In this document: one piece after another, positions 1 through 11,190 of the stretch
Position numbering within the stretch: position 1 is the first letter of the stretch
How the letters are laid out: each line of letters opens with the position of its first letter
NCBI GenBank assembly: GCA_029339505.1
Contig: JAQISU010000233.1
Span: 3,334,001-3,398,000 of the forward strand
Length of the DNA stretch: 64,000 nt
Direction: 5' to 3'
From: Unio delphinus
Lineage: Eukaryota; Mollusca; Bivalvia; Unionida; Unionidae
Notes under the pieces: model-generated
The model's database searches: none
Seen by the model: only the letters and a program-made list of their open reading frames with translations
Told to the model about the DNA's origin: nothing
Program-made: the position numbers and the translations under genes

Positions 1-278
1 TAATACATACACCAGTGCCCCAGACTGCAAAATGTTAACCCTTCCCCCGTTAACCCTTCCCCCGGAAAGTTTGCTCTAATTGCCAAAAAAAATCTAATCA
101 GGTCATTTATACTCTTTAAAAAAATGTACTTCTTGACAATTTTGCAGGCTTTGTTTTATCAGCTCTTCTGAACACACGAGTGCTTATCTTTAACAATGTG
201 CTAGCACCACAGCTCCTGATACTGGCGGCATAAGCATCAACTGTCTCACTTTCTCAAAAATGGCAAAACAATATATAT

Positions 279-281
<3 letters not shown>
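1..281. other. AT-rich single-copy sequence
   Basis: No coding signal seen. A short direct repeat of TTAACCCTTCCCCC-like sequence lies at about 36-64. Nothing else recognised. Confidence 0.5.

Positions 282-355
<74 letters not shown>
282..355. repeat. (AT)n microsatellite
   Basis: Uninterrupted AT dinucleotide run of about 74 bp, self-complementary and able to extrude a cruciform. Confidence 0.97.
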
Positions 356-357
<2 letters not shown>

Positions 358-2275
358 CTTCATGCAATTCTATTCTTAAATGGGAGAAACATTGCATCTT
401 TAACAAATGTTATAGAAGAAAGCTTTATACACAATATACCTGTAATGTCATATAATATGTGGAACTTCATGTAAATTCAATATTATCCAAGAGTGATCAT
501 TTTTAGATGCAATTATTTAAAGAATGACCCCTGACCCCTTTACTCTGGGATGAGGGTCTCCTTATTTACTCTTCATGAACCTAAATAAAACTCACTGCTA
601 CTCACATACTGCGATCTATCTAAATATCCAGAGATGCATCTGCTGAATTCTGAACAGCTGCACTCTCACACTGCAATTAAAATTTACTGCTTAAACATAT
701 GTACAGTCTGAACTAAGATATATCGCCTTGGCCTATTCCCATCAATGTCAACTGTTGAGAATTGGTGTAAATTCCAGTCATGGGATCCTACATCAATGGT
801 TTAATGATTAATCAAAATAACTGAAGATTGGTTAGAAAGGTCAAATTATCATGCATTCAATCACAACGTTTATATAACTGAATCCAAATGATTAAAGTTT
901 CATTTTCTTAACATTTCCGTCTTTTTTTTTTGGGCAAGAAATCTTCCAGGAATATTAAAATCTCCAAATAAAAGCTTCTTGTTAATACAGACTTCCAGTG
1001 TTTCCTACAACCAATCCTAGTATCATCCAAGTATGAATAACATGGCAGGTGATAAATGTTCCAATAAACCCTTTCTGATTCTGTGATACAAGCAACTTTA
1101 TTATTATATGAATGAAACAATGACATGAAAAAAATACTGCAAGTTTCTTCAACCAATTAAAATCGATGGTTGATTGGTTTCTATGAACCAATCACTGAGC
1201 CTGAAATTTAAGTTCATTCCCAACACTACCCTCCATTGTTCAGAACAACAATGCAATCCCAGGAATTCCCCAAACACCACACCATCATGTTAAAGATGAT
1301 GTGGGAAGTACTTAACATAAAACAAAACTAGAAGATTAATGCACCATGTGTTTTGCTATCCATGGGGTCCATGCCTAATGCATCCACACCTAGCTTTTGC
1401 CAACCACTGCCACACCAAGATTAATGCCAACTGCTATAATCTTCAAGAAAAGAACGCTAGTAGGCCAAATATCCCTTGTCAAAAAGTTTGCTCTTCTCCC
1501 AAAAGTCAACAACATAATTAAGGCAGGAGAAATATCACACAAATAAAATCCCCGACATTTGCCCCAAATCGATTACATACGAATTTACAACTATGTGTTA
1601 CACTATTGACGAGTCGGAAATAAGAGGAGTTAAATACAAACAAATCTAATTCCTCAAGTACTTTATTCACATAACTTGATGAAAAAGCACAACATCCCAA
1701 TACCATTATCCTTTCTTGGCAATTTTCATATCTTCTTTCAATCAAATGGTCAAAGGTGACCCCTCGAACATAATACATAACTTGTTCAATGCCTAACTAA
1801 CTTATCATTAATGTAAAGGTCTAATTCACGGTTTATTAAATTCTATTGCAGCTGTGATATCAGAAAATCAACATAGCATAAGCCAACTGCTAATAAAATC
1901 CATTTTACACAATCCCTTTGGCAGTCAAATTGTCCTTAACCAGAGATAAACTTTTAAAAGGGGTACTAGAAAAATAGAAAATGTTTCCAGAAAGTACATG
2001 CAAGGGCACCCTACAAAATGTTGAAGATAAAATAGACAGCTGTTAAATTCACAATGCAGGGTCTGTAGGGTCCTTTTGTCATATCTTCCTATCCACTGTA
2101 CTTGTGTTGCACTTTTGAGTAAAAATCTAAAAAAAAGATGTCATCCTTGACACACACCCCTGAGGTGAGTGAAAGGGTGCCAAAGTTCATCTTTTCACAA
2201 AAATCAATTACAAGGACATGTTCAAGTATTTCCTGATACATATTTAAACATGCAGTCAGAAAAGGAAGACCAATC
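356..2275. other. AT-rich sequence, nothing recognised
   Basis: Short open frames on both strands (all under 90 codons) show no protein-family motif, no repeat structure and no convincing splice context. Treated as non-coding. Confidence 0.5.
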
Positions 2276-2550
2276 ATACACCATATATACTCAAAAGTGA
2301 AGTATAACTGCAAACTTCACAAACCCAAATCTGCCAATGCATAATGTGCCAGCAAATCTGGGTTTTTGCAGTCTATTTATTGAACAAATTTAACACATTA
2401 TGTGACACATAAGGGTCTATGCAGTATATTTATTAAACACATTTAACACATTATGTGACAGATAAGGGTCTATGCAGTATATTTATTAAACACATTTAAC
2501 ACATTATGTGACAGATAAGGGTCTATGCAGTTTACAGCTGGACTTGATTT
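2276..2550. mobile_element. Palindromic MITE-like element with a 53-bp internal triplication
   Basis: The copy begins with TATATACTCA-type sequence and an AACTGCAAA motif, then AAATCTGCC, a TGCATAATGTGCCAG centre, and the complementary arm AAATCTGGG...TGCAG. Instead of ending there, the right arm is repeated: blocks starting GGGTCTATGCAG (GGGTTTTTGCAG in the first) begin at 2360, 2413, 2466 and 2519, exactly 53 bp apart. Each holds TTTATTAAACACATTTAACA and ATTATGTGACA. The last runs into the normal element end (TTTACAGCTGGACTTGA). Family assignment rests on similarity to about ten other copies in this window; no transposase is encoded. Confidence 0.75.
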
Positions 2551-2644
2551 ATCAGCAAGAATATAAGGTACATCTGTGTGCTAAATGTTTGCATTACAAT
2601 TTCCTGGGTCACGGTCTGAAAGGTGTGGTTATGGAGGTACTAGA

Positions 2645-3725
2645 GTTTCTGAATAATCAGTAATAAGCATGGGGATCTGAATAAGCAGTAATAAGCATGG
2701 GGATCTGAATAAGCAGTAATAAGCATGGAGATCTGAATAGCCACTAATAAGCAAGGGGATCTGAATAACCAGTAAGAAGCATGGGGATCTGAAAAAGCAG
2801 TAATAAGCATGGGGATCTGAATAACAAGTAATAAGCATGGTGATCTAAATATGCAGTAAGAAGCATGGGGATCTGAATAAGCAGTAAGAAGCATGGGGAT
2901 CTGAATAAGCAGTAAGAAGCATGGGGATCTGAATAAGCAGTAAGAAGCATGGGGATCTGAATAAGCAGTAAGAAGCATGGAGATCTGAATAAGAAGTAAT
3001 AAGCATGGGGATTTGAATATGCAGTAATAAGCATGGGGATCTAAATATGCAGTAATAAGCATGGGGATCTGAAAAAGAAGTAATAAGCATGGGGATTTGA
3101 ATATGCAGTAATTTAGCATGGGGACCTCGATAAGCAGCAATAAAAATGGGGATCTAAATATGCAGTAGGATGCATGGGGATCTAAATATGCAATAAGAAG
3201 CATGAGGATCTGAATAAGCAGTAATAAGCATGGGGATCTGAATATGCAGCAATAAGCATGGGGATCTAAATATGCATTATTAAGCATGGGGATCTAAATA
3301 TGCAATAAGAAGCATTGAGATCAGAATAAGCAGTAATAAGCATGGGGATCTGACTATGCAGTAATAAGCATGAGGATCTGAATAAGCAATATTAAACATG
3401 GGGATCTAAATATGTAGTAATAAGCATGGGGATCTGAATAACCAGTAATAAGCATGGGGATCTGAATAACCAGTAATAAGCAAGGGGATCTGAATAACCA
3501 GTAATAAGCAAGGGGATCTGAATAACCAGTAATAAGCATGGGGATCTGAATAAGCAGTAATAAGCATGAGGATCTGATTATGCAGTATTAAGGATGCGGA
3601 TCTGAATATGCAATAATAAGCATGGGGATTTGAACATGCAGTATAAAGTGTGGGGATTATAGTACGGAGTAATAAACATGGGGATCTGAATAAGCAGTAA
3701 TTAGTTTGGGGATTTACAATGGCAC
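2645..3725. repeat. 28-bp minisatellite, about 38 units
   Basis: Monomer contains GCATGGGGATCTGAATAAGC followed by AGTAATAA. Variants differ by single bases (AAGAAG for AATAAG, GATTTG for GATCTG, TATGCAG for AAGCAG). Because three monomers make 84 bp, long frames open across it on the minus strand (up to about 215 codons with a 28-residue period), but several frames are open at once and there is no start context or flanking exon. Non-coding array. Confidence 0.95.
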
Positions 3726-4415
3726 ATCACTACACTGAATAGAATTTTGTTTCAGTAACACAGCAATATAATTTAATATCTCAAAACTTCTAGTCTAACG
3801 GTCTAATAGTTGTTAGTGGTTAGTCAAGTATACTGTGCCAACAGCAAGCCTCTACCCTGACTGTTGATAAAATGCAGCTGCACAATAGTAATTTTCCTGA
3901 ATTGCATTTTTCTGCACATGTGCCAACACACTTTAATGACATGCTTGCTAGTGACTCACTAATGTTGAATTTCCATTAACTATATTTCTGGATCAATATC
4001 ATTACAATGTCATGGTTTCATGTTCCAGTTTTCATTTGGCAAACAAAAGCTTAAATTATTGATGGAGTAATTCTGAACTAAGCCATACTGCCAACTCAGT
4101 AGAACCTCCCTGCGAAATTTAATTCTGGGGCACTCTTTCAGTGACAAAAAAAATGATGTTTGATGGGAATTTTTGACCACCAATGGGCCTGCCAACCTCC
4201 CGTTGCAGATGCAGGGGTTGCTATGCCACTGTATAATGCATATGTTATTCTGTATGGTAAATTACTGACCAGCACTCCTTTACTTAAATGCCTTTCATTA
4301 TAACATAGTTCTATTATAAAGTGAACAGTCATTGATCCCATTCAATTATGCATTAGCAAAATTAAATGAATTCTACACATCATTATAAAGTTGTCTGACA
4401 ATAAGGTGTTATACA
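3726..4415. other. Sequence between arrays, nothing recognised
   Basis: Contains short open frames without motifs. An AGTAGAACCTCCCTGC motif near 4099 resembles the terminal sequences of some cut-and-paste elements, but no partner end was found. Confidence 0.4.
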
Positions 4416-4417
4416 TT

Positions 4418-6128
4418 ATGGCTCCCATGGGCAGTGTTACATTGAGTGGTGTATCTTATACTTCATTCTAAGACCCTCTCACTCTAAGGTATGATTCCCA
4501 TGGGCAGTGTTACAATGAGTAGTGTATCATATACCTGATTCTAAGACACTCTTACTCTAAGGTATGATTCCCATGGGCAGTGTTACAATGAGCAGTGTAT
4601 CATATACTTCATTATTAAGACCCCATCACTCTATGGTATGATTCCAATGGGCAGTGTTACAATGAGTAGTGTATCATATTTCATTCTAAGACCCTCTCAC
4701 TCTAAGATATGATTCCCATGGGCAGTGTTACAATGAGCAGTGTATCATATACTTCATTCTAAGACCCTCTCTAAGATATGATTCCCATGGGCAGTGTTAC
4801 AATGAGCAGTGTATCATATACTTCATTATTAAGACCCCATCACTCTATGGTATGATTCCAATGGGCAGTGTTACAATGAGTAGTGTATCATATTTCATTC
4901 TAAGACCCTCTCACTCTAAGATATGATTCCCATGGGCAGTGTTACAATGAGCAGTGTATCATATACTTCATTCTAAGACCCTCTCACTCTAAGGTATGAT
5001 TCCCATGGACAGTGTTACAATGAGTAGTGAGTGTATCATATACTTCATTCTAAGACCCTCTCACTCTAAGGTATGATTCCCATGGACAGTGTTACAATGA
5101 GTAATGAGTGTATCATATACTTCATTCTAAGACATTCTCACTCTAAGGTATGATTCCCATGGACAGTGTTACAATGAGTAGTGAGTGTATCATATACTTC
5201 ATTATTAAGACCCCATCACTCTATGGTATGATTCCAATGGGCAGTGTTACAATGAGCAGTGTATCATTTACTTCATTCTAAGACCCTCTCACTCTAAGGT
5301 ATGATTCAAATGAGCAGTGTTACAATGAGCAGTGTATCATATACTTCATTCTAAGACCCTCTCACTCTAAGGCATGATTCTCATGGACTAGTGTTACAAT
5401 GAGTAGTGTATCATATACCTGATTCTAAGACACTCACTCTAAGGTATTACTCACATGGGCAGTGTTACAATGAGTAGTGAGTGTATCATGTACTTCATTC
5501 TAAGACCCTCTCACTCTAAGGTATGATTCACATGGGCAGTGTTACAATGAGTAGTGTATCATATACTTCATTCTAAGACACTCACTCTAAGGTATGATTC
5601 TCATGGACTAGTGTTACAATGAGTAGTGTATCATATACCTGATTCTAAGACACTCACTCTAAGGTATTACTCACATGGGCAGTGTTACAATGAGTAGTGA
5701 GTGTATCATGTACTTCATTCTAAGACCCTCTCACTCTAAGATATGATTCCCATGGGCAGTGTTACAATGAGTAGTGTATCATATACTTCATTCTAAGACC
5801 CTCTCACTAAGGTATGATTCTCATGGACTAGTGTTACAATGAGTAGTGTATCATATACCTGATTCTAAGACACTCACTCTAAGGTATTACTCACATGGGC
5901 AGTGTTACAATGAGTAGTGAGTGTATCATGTACTTCATTCTAAGACCCTCTCACTCTAAGATATGATTCCCATGGGCAGTGTTACAATGAGCAGTGTATC
6001 ATATACTTCATTATTAAGACCCCATCACTCTATGGTATGATTCCAATGGGCAGTGTTACAATGAGCAGTGTATCATATACTTCATTCTAAGACCCTCTCA
6101 CTCTAAGGTATTAATCACATGGGCAGTG
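4418..6128. repeat. About 73-bp minisatellite with higher-order structure
   Basis: Monomer contains TATGATTCCCATGGGCAGTG, TTACAATGAGTAGTGTATCA and TACTTCATTCTAAGACCCTC. Variant monomers are ordered rather than random: the marker TCATGGACTAGTG recurs at 5381, 5601 and 5821, exactly 220 bp apart (three monomers). A second marker, ATTATTAAGACCCCATCAC, recurs at about 4611 and 4825 and again near 5200 and 6010. About 23 monomers in all. Confidence 0.95.
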
Positions 6129-6280
6129 TTAGTATTATTTTCACAGCAAAATACAGGACAGAAATGGCACATTATATCATCATTATTACCTACTCAAGTG
6201 TTATTTTCATGGCAATACATTGGACAGAAATGGCATGGTATATTATTATTAGTACCCACTAATGTAACTAGTATTATTTT
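6129..6280. repeat. Short degenerate direct repeats
   Basis: TAGTATTATTTTCA is followed by GGACAGAAATGGCA in the first unit; the block recurs about 75 bp on, with a third TATTATTTTCAT start immediately before the family-B fragment at 6281. Confidence 0.5.
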
Positions 6281-6386
6281 CATAGATGATAAAAATGTTT
6301 TTCGTGGGGTTTTTTACCTCGAAAAACGCTATTTTTTTAATGGTTTTATTTTTTTGCGTTTATTGTATTTGGTACTTCCATTTTTT
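6281..6386 (+). mobile_element. Fragment of TIR element family B
   Basis: Starts with CATAGATGATAAAAA, the same terminus as the element at 29522, followed by T-rich sequence with TTTTTTGCGTTT and TTTGGTACTTCCAT in the same order. Homology stops after the GGTACTTCC motif, so this is about the first quarter of a roughly 395-bp element. Confidence 0.7.
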
Positions 6387-7270
6387 TCATATATATGAAA
6401 CTATCACTGTGACATTCTTGCACATCTGACCTTTGATCTTTTCCAAAGAACCAAGGCATGGAACCCAATTATTACACATTATTACACTCATCCAGTAGCC
6501 ATCAACAAAAGGGGCAATATAACTACAAAAATTCCACCCAATGGTTTATCAGTAGATTATTATGGTTACCAATACACACTTGAAGAATACAGTAATAGTC
6601 CCAACACTTTACGAAGCATGGGAATATTTAACAGTACTCAGTTTGAGTCAATACTTTTAATTTATCACAAAGCTAAATGCAAGACATGTGCAGCTTTTAT
6701 TGAAGTCTCGTTACAACATGATTCTGGATATAACATGGTACTATGGACCCCATGACAAAACCATACCAATGTATAACAATAAGAGTTGAAAGAAGACATG
6801 GGTAAACTTTGTCGTATACCAGACCTGAAAATGAAGCTGGTTCAAGTCCAGGATTAATTACATTTTGTTATGGATCAATCTGATTCAAATCAAATCTCCA
6901 CTGTTACACATTAAGATCTGACAGCGATCTCTTAGGGGTCATGTTCTGGTAACCTATGTTATTACCATAATCACTAATTGTATCAACCAATCAGATAAAG
7001 TTTTATATCTTCATTTATGGAGACTGAGCAGCATAGACGAAGAGCATGAATGTGTACATGTACCATGAAAAGTTTGGTATCTCTAGATTGTGGTCAACCT
7101 GAACTATTGTTTGGAAACAAAACTGGTAACAGATAGGTGAATGGACATCATAATACTATACTATATATGTAAATGGGTTTATAGGTCATTTCAATGTTTT
7201 GATGTAAGCTCCAATAAGTCAAAGAAATATTGCTAATTTATGTTCTTTTTTTTTTTTTTACGAAAACTTC
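6387..7270. other. Single-copy sequence, nothing recognised
   Basis: No array, open frame with motifs or terminal repeat found. A T-run (about 14 T) lies just upstream of the piggyBac-like element. Confidence 0.45.
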
Positions 7271-7906
7271 TTAACACATTAACCCCTGGAGGTTTTTGCT
7301 GTTTTCGCATGAAATACGAGTAGGAAACACATTTTGGGGACTATTTCTGAATACATTGTAATACATTGATTTCCAAGCAATATTCCGTTAGACAAATGGC
7401 TAGTCATAATAAAGAAATTGTTTTTCATTGGTTAGTTTGCTGGCGCATGAACAGAAGGTCAAAAATTGGTTTTGTTTTGTTTTGTTTTTTGGGGGGGGTG
7501 TGGTTTGTTTTTTTTGCTTAACGAACCCATAATTTTTGTATGGAGAAGACTCTTTATTCAAAATGTCCACCTTATCCTACTTTTTGCACAGGTTCACCTG
7601 TCTGTGTGTGCTTCAGACCAGTCTGCCGTAGATCTGAGGCCATAAAGTCACAAATTCGGAATCCAACCATGGACGATTTTCGGGTAGAAAAAAAAAACGG
7701 ATCCAAAACCTCCGGTTTTTACCTCTGTATTTTGTAGTGCAACTAAAATGTCCAGATTATTTGCTATCATTGTAGAGCTACATCTGTCTACCTTTCTATG
7801 ATACTACCCACTTTAGTGTATCATGTATGACCTTGACGCTACAGACCTTGGAAGTAGGCTACTACCTCATGCCCCGTAAAGTCGTTGCTAGGGGTTAATG
7901 TGTTAA
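7271..7906. mobile_element. Non-autonomous piggyBac-like element (MITE)
   Basis: The left end TTAACACATTAACCCCT (7271-7287) is the exact reverse complement of the right end AGGGGTTAATGTGTTAA (7890-7906), giving 17-bp perfect terminal inverted repeats that include TTAA at both outer edges. TTAA target duplication is diagnostic of the piggyBac superfamily, and a TTAACAC start is known for some members. The interior (about 600 bp) holds only a 65-codon open frame with no recognisable transposase motif, so the element would need an enzyme supplied in trans. Perfect termini suggest fairly recent activity. Confidence 0.8.
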
Positions 7907-8489
7907 ATAAATACCTGAAGCCTGACTAGAGTATAAACTGTGCAATCTACATATCTGAATCCACAGTGAAGGTCTGATAGTGGTTTGTTGAACTTAAGAT
8001 ATCACAGAAGCCTGTCATTTATCACTGGTTCCATGGTTTTGAAAGTAAAACTTATTATTGATTGGAAGTAAGGTATATTCTGCAACTGAAAATGGCGAAA
8101 GAGGATTCCCCATTGAAAAAAGTGGTGAATTTTGAGAAACTGGAGAGATTTAGTGAAGTAATAACAGCAGGGCATGAATATATAATGCACTATTTACACA
8201 GGTGATAAGTTGTGTGTTATTTTTTTTTTAGATCAGCATGAATTCAGAACAGACCCTAGTGAAGATCTATTAGATGGAAGTGTTGGATTGGTCTTTTATG
8301 GGGTTAAAGTACACTACCAATGACAATTCTTGCCATAACAACATAAAGTCAATGGCTGACAGGCATTACTGATCTATAGGTCAAAATTGCTTTGCAACCT
8401 GTTGCCCAATAATTTAGCAGCTAACTCAATCAATCAATAAATCAATCAATCAATCAAAATTACGGTAATGATGTGAAATAATATAATAC
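7907..8489. other. Single-copy sequence, nothing recognised
   Basis: Only a short TCAA-type tetranucleotide stretch (about 8424-8456) stands out. Confidence 0.45.
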
Positions 8490-8702
8490 AGTATATCTAC
8501 TTGCTTTAAAGATGAGTCCAACTGCAAATTGCACAGACCCAGGTTTGCCATCATATAATGTGTCAACAGATCTGAGTCTATGCAGTTTGTTGGGAATGAT
8601 CAGTTGAACAAGCAAAGAAGATCCTGATCTTCCAGAACATTATGTAAAGGCAGATAAAAGTTGTGTGCATTGGGGCATAACTTAAGTGAGTATATACGTC
8701 AT
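8490..8702. mobile_element. Palindromic MITE-like element, near full length
   Basis: Left end reads GTATATCTACTTGCTTTAA and the right end CTTAAGTGAGTATATACG, its inverted counterpart. Between them are two palindromic modules: CACAGACCCAGGTTTGCC / ACAGATCTGAGTCTATGCAG around ATAATGTGTC, and a second module with GATCCTGATCTTCC around ACATTATGTAA. This copy defines the family layout: terminal inverted repeats plus two internal hairpins. No coding capacity. Confidence 0.7.
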
Positions 8703-8734
8703 GGTGCCATGTAATATACAAGTAAATGTTTGTT

Positions 8735-9235
8735 TGTTTGATTTTATGGTTTAACGCCATTTTTCAGCACAATATAGGCTATACATGGCGGCCAGTATTA
8801 ATGGTGGAGGAAGAACCCGGACAACCCCGGGAAAGAACCACCGACCCACAAGAAGCTACTGGCAATCTTTCTCACATAACTACATTTGCCGAATCTTAGA
8901 CTCTAACAAAAGCAGACAGAGGTGAGATGGCAGTGGTCCGTAACGGACAGCGCTTTAGACCACTCGGGGACCCCCAATCTCATCAAACACACACTATCTC
9001 TCTGTTTACAGAATCACACATTCACCCACTCTCATCTAACACACACTGTCTCTCTGTTTACAGAATCACACATTCACCCACGCTTATCTAACACACACTA
9101 TATCTGTTTACAGAATCACACATTCACCCACTCTCACCTGGCAATTGAAAGCAGTTCTAGACTTAATGCAAGTACTGTTTTATTTCTTGGAATCCTATAA
9201 AGTATGCCAGTTAAGAAACCACTCGTGGCCCCCTT
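8735..9235 (-). mobile_element. tRNA-derived SINE family A, head interrupted
   Basis: Read on the minus strand, the 3' part holds GCCGCCATGTATAGCC and GGCGTTAAACC followed by a short AAC/AAAC tail, matching the copies at 36782 and 59703. The tRNA-like head is split: CCGAGTGGTCTAAAGCGC lies at about 8945-8966, while the outermost head (GGGGGCCACGAGTGG) appears only at about 9216-9231. The 250 bp between contain a three-copy minisatellite. Confidence 0.75.
8990..9145. repeat. Three-copy ~52-bp repeat inside a SINE head
   Basis: TCTGTTTACAGAATCACACA and TTCACCCACTCTCATCTAAC recur three times with small changes (CGCTTATC for CTCTCATC in one copy). Confidence 0.85.
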
Positions 9236-10390
9236 TCAAGTCATACATACTTCCCTGAGAACATTATATTTTCACTCTACAATAGGAAACATCATGATAA
9301 TGTTATGATCTTTGTTAATAAAATCTTGCACAAAATTGTGACAATGGAGAAATCCGCACAAAAGTATGTGTCAAATCAAGGACATCTGTCTCTACTCCCC
9401 ACCCCACTCCCAACTTAAATACCAAATGACATTGCCTGGTAATTTCTAATGAGAAACTAGATTTCTGTAAGCACCAGAAATGTCTTGGGGGAAAAAATAT
9501 TTAATATTATGAGGAACTAGAACCAGACTGTCACTGCCTGGAAATAGCTCCCTGAATATCAGATAGTCATGTATTGATTGTAAGATTTTCACAGCAGACA
9601 GGAGCTTAACATTTTCCGTTTTAGGCACTGAAGTAATAAATATAATCATAAACATGAGAGTCTTAACAAGACAATCCTATCATTGACATTAGCAAATTAA
9701 ACCAAATTATCAAAACTCAAAGAAATATAACAACCAAAAATTTTATACATGTAATATAAAACATCCAATGTTGTGAAAAGAAATAAACCAAGTTTCAGCG
9801 CTACACATAGAATGCAATGATGAAAAATAATTGACTTTTACATGTGCCAAACAATATATCGATAAAATAATGGACACTTTTACATGTGACATACTGAAAG
9901 GTAAATGTACAACGCGATACCAATAAGACTGGATTTCGGTTGTATGATACATACCTGGGTCCCCAAAGAAATAGTGATGAAATGTGCGCACAAGACTAGC
10001 GGCAATGATGACTATATGCAACATATGGCTGCCCTATCTTCCTCTCTGTGAAACCTCACAGAACAACAATCAGGTTACAAAAGTGTTGCTGATCATTTGA
10101 AGCTGATAAAACAATCCATCTACAGGTATTTGTACCTATCTGCTCTGTAGAGAGAGAGAAGATAAGGCTGACACAGTAATAAATGTATCTATTGACAAAT
10201 TTCTAACAGCGTCAAATACATTAGTTCTGGTACCATTACTCCTTATCAATATGTCTACACACAGCCACAGATCCAGATGAAATGAAAAGGGACAGTTATC
10301 TATTTGGCAGACCTGAGTGAGAGAGAGAGACAGCCAGACAGAAGATCCACATACATGTACATGAATTTATCATTTTAAACAGACTGTATA
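9236..10390. other. Single-copy sequence, nothing recognised
   Basis: Short frames at about 9446-9655 and 9743-10024 on the minus strand have no recognisable motif. Two short GAGAGAGA runs occur near 10150 and 10320. Confidence 0.45.
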
Positions 10391-10577
10391 TGCTCACTTA
10401 TTATATAAGTTTAAGTACACGCAACATAGTCCCTAACTTACCTTAACACCATGTGCCAGAAAATCAGGGTCTATCTTGTTTGTTCTAGTGATTACTTCTA
10501 ACAAACTGCATTGACACAGGTCTGCCTGCTCATTATGTGACGTCAGTTCTAGGTCTGTACAGTTTGCAGCTGGATTA

Positions 10578-10581
<4 letters not shown>
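10391..10581. mobile_element. Palindromic MITE-like element
   Basis: Two modules are visible: CACCATGTGCCAG ... AATCAGGGTCTATCTTG, then the linker TTCTAGTGATTACTTCTAAC, then CATTGACACAGGTCTGCC / TTCTAGGTCTGTACAG around TCATTATGTGACG and the right end TTTGCAGCTGGA. The linker is also present in the copy at 63820. Confidence 0.65.

Positions 10582-10617
<36 letters not shown>
10582..10617. repeat. (GT)n microsatellite
   Basis: Pure GT run directly abutting the right end of the palindromic element. Confidence 0.97.
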
Positions 10618-10620
<3 letters not shown>

Positions 10621-10734
10621 AAAGCCCTTCGGACCAAAATTAAATTTGGTTTACAAAGGTTTTAACATTTCTAAGTTTCACAGATGGTGAAAAAAATTGT
10701 CTTTTTCAAAGTTATTGTTTGATGGGAGAGAGCA

Positions 10735-11190
10735 AGTGTATATAATTGTGAGAAAGTGTATATACTTGTAAGAAAACGTGTATATATAATTATAAGAGAA
10801 AGTGTATATAATTATGAGAGAAAGTGTATATAATTATAAGAGAAAGTGTATATAATTATAAGAGAAAGTGTATATAATTATAAGAGAAAGTGTATATAAT
10901 TATAAGAGAAAGTGTATATAAGAAAAAGTGTATATAATTATGAGAGAAAGTGTATATAATTATAAGAGAAAGTGTATATAATTATGAGAGAAAGTGTATA
11001 TAATTATAAGAGAAAGTGTATATAATTATAAGAGAAAGTGTATATAATTATGAGAGAAAGTGTATATAATTATAAGAGAAAGTGTATATAATTATAAGAG
11101 AAAGTGTATATAATTATAAGAGAAAGTGTATATAATTATAAGAGAAAGTGTATATAATTATAAGAGAAAGTGTAAATAATTATAAGAGAA
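10735..11190. repeat. 22-bp minisatellite
   Basis: Monomer is TATAATTATAAGAGAAAGTG plus TA, with a TATGAGAG variant interspersed. About 20 copies. The array flows into the 460-bp duplicated block, whose end carries three more copies. Confidence 0.95.

Noticed and set aside
2640..3287. 215-codon minus-strand frame with a 28-residue repeat
   Set aside because: Produced by the 28-bp array; other frames are equally open and there is no gene context.
10436..10490. Minus-strand exon ending in TTAAG|GTAAGTTAGG
   Set aside because: The donor-like sequence lies inside a palindromic element copy.
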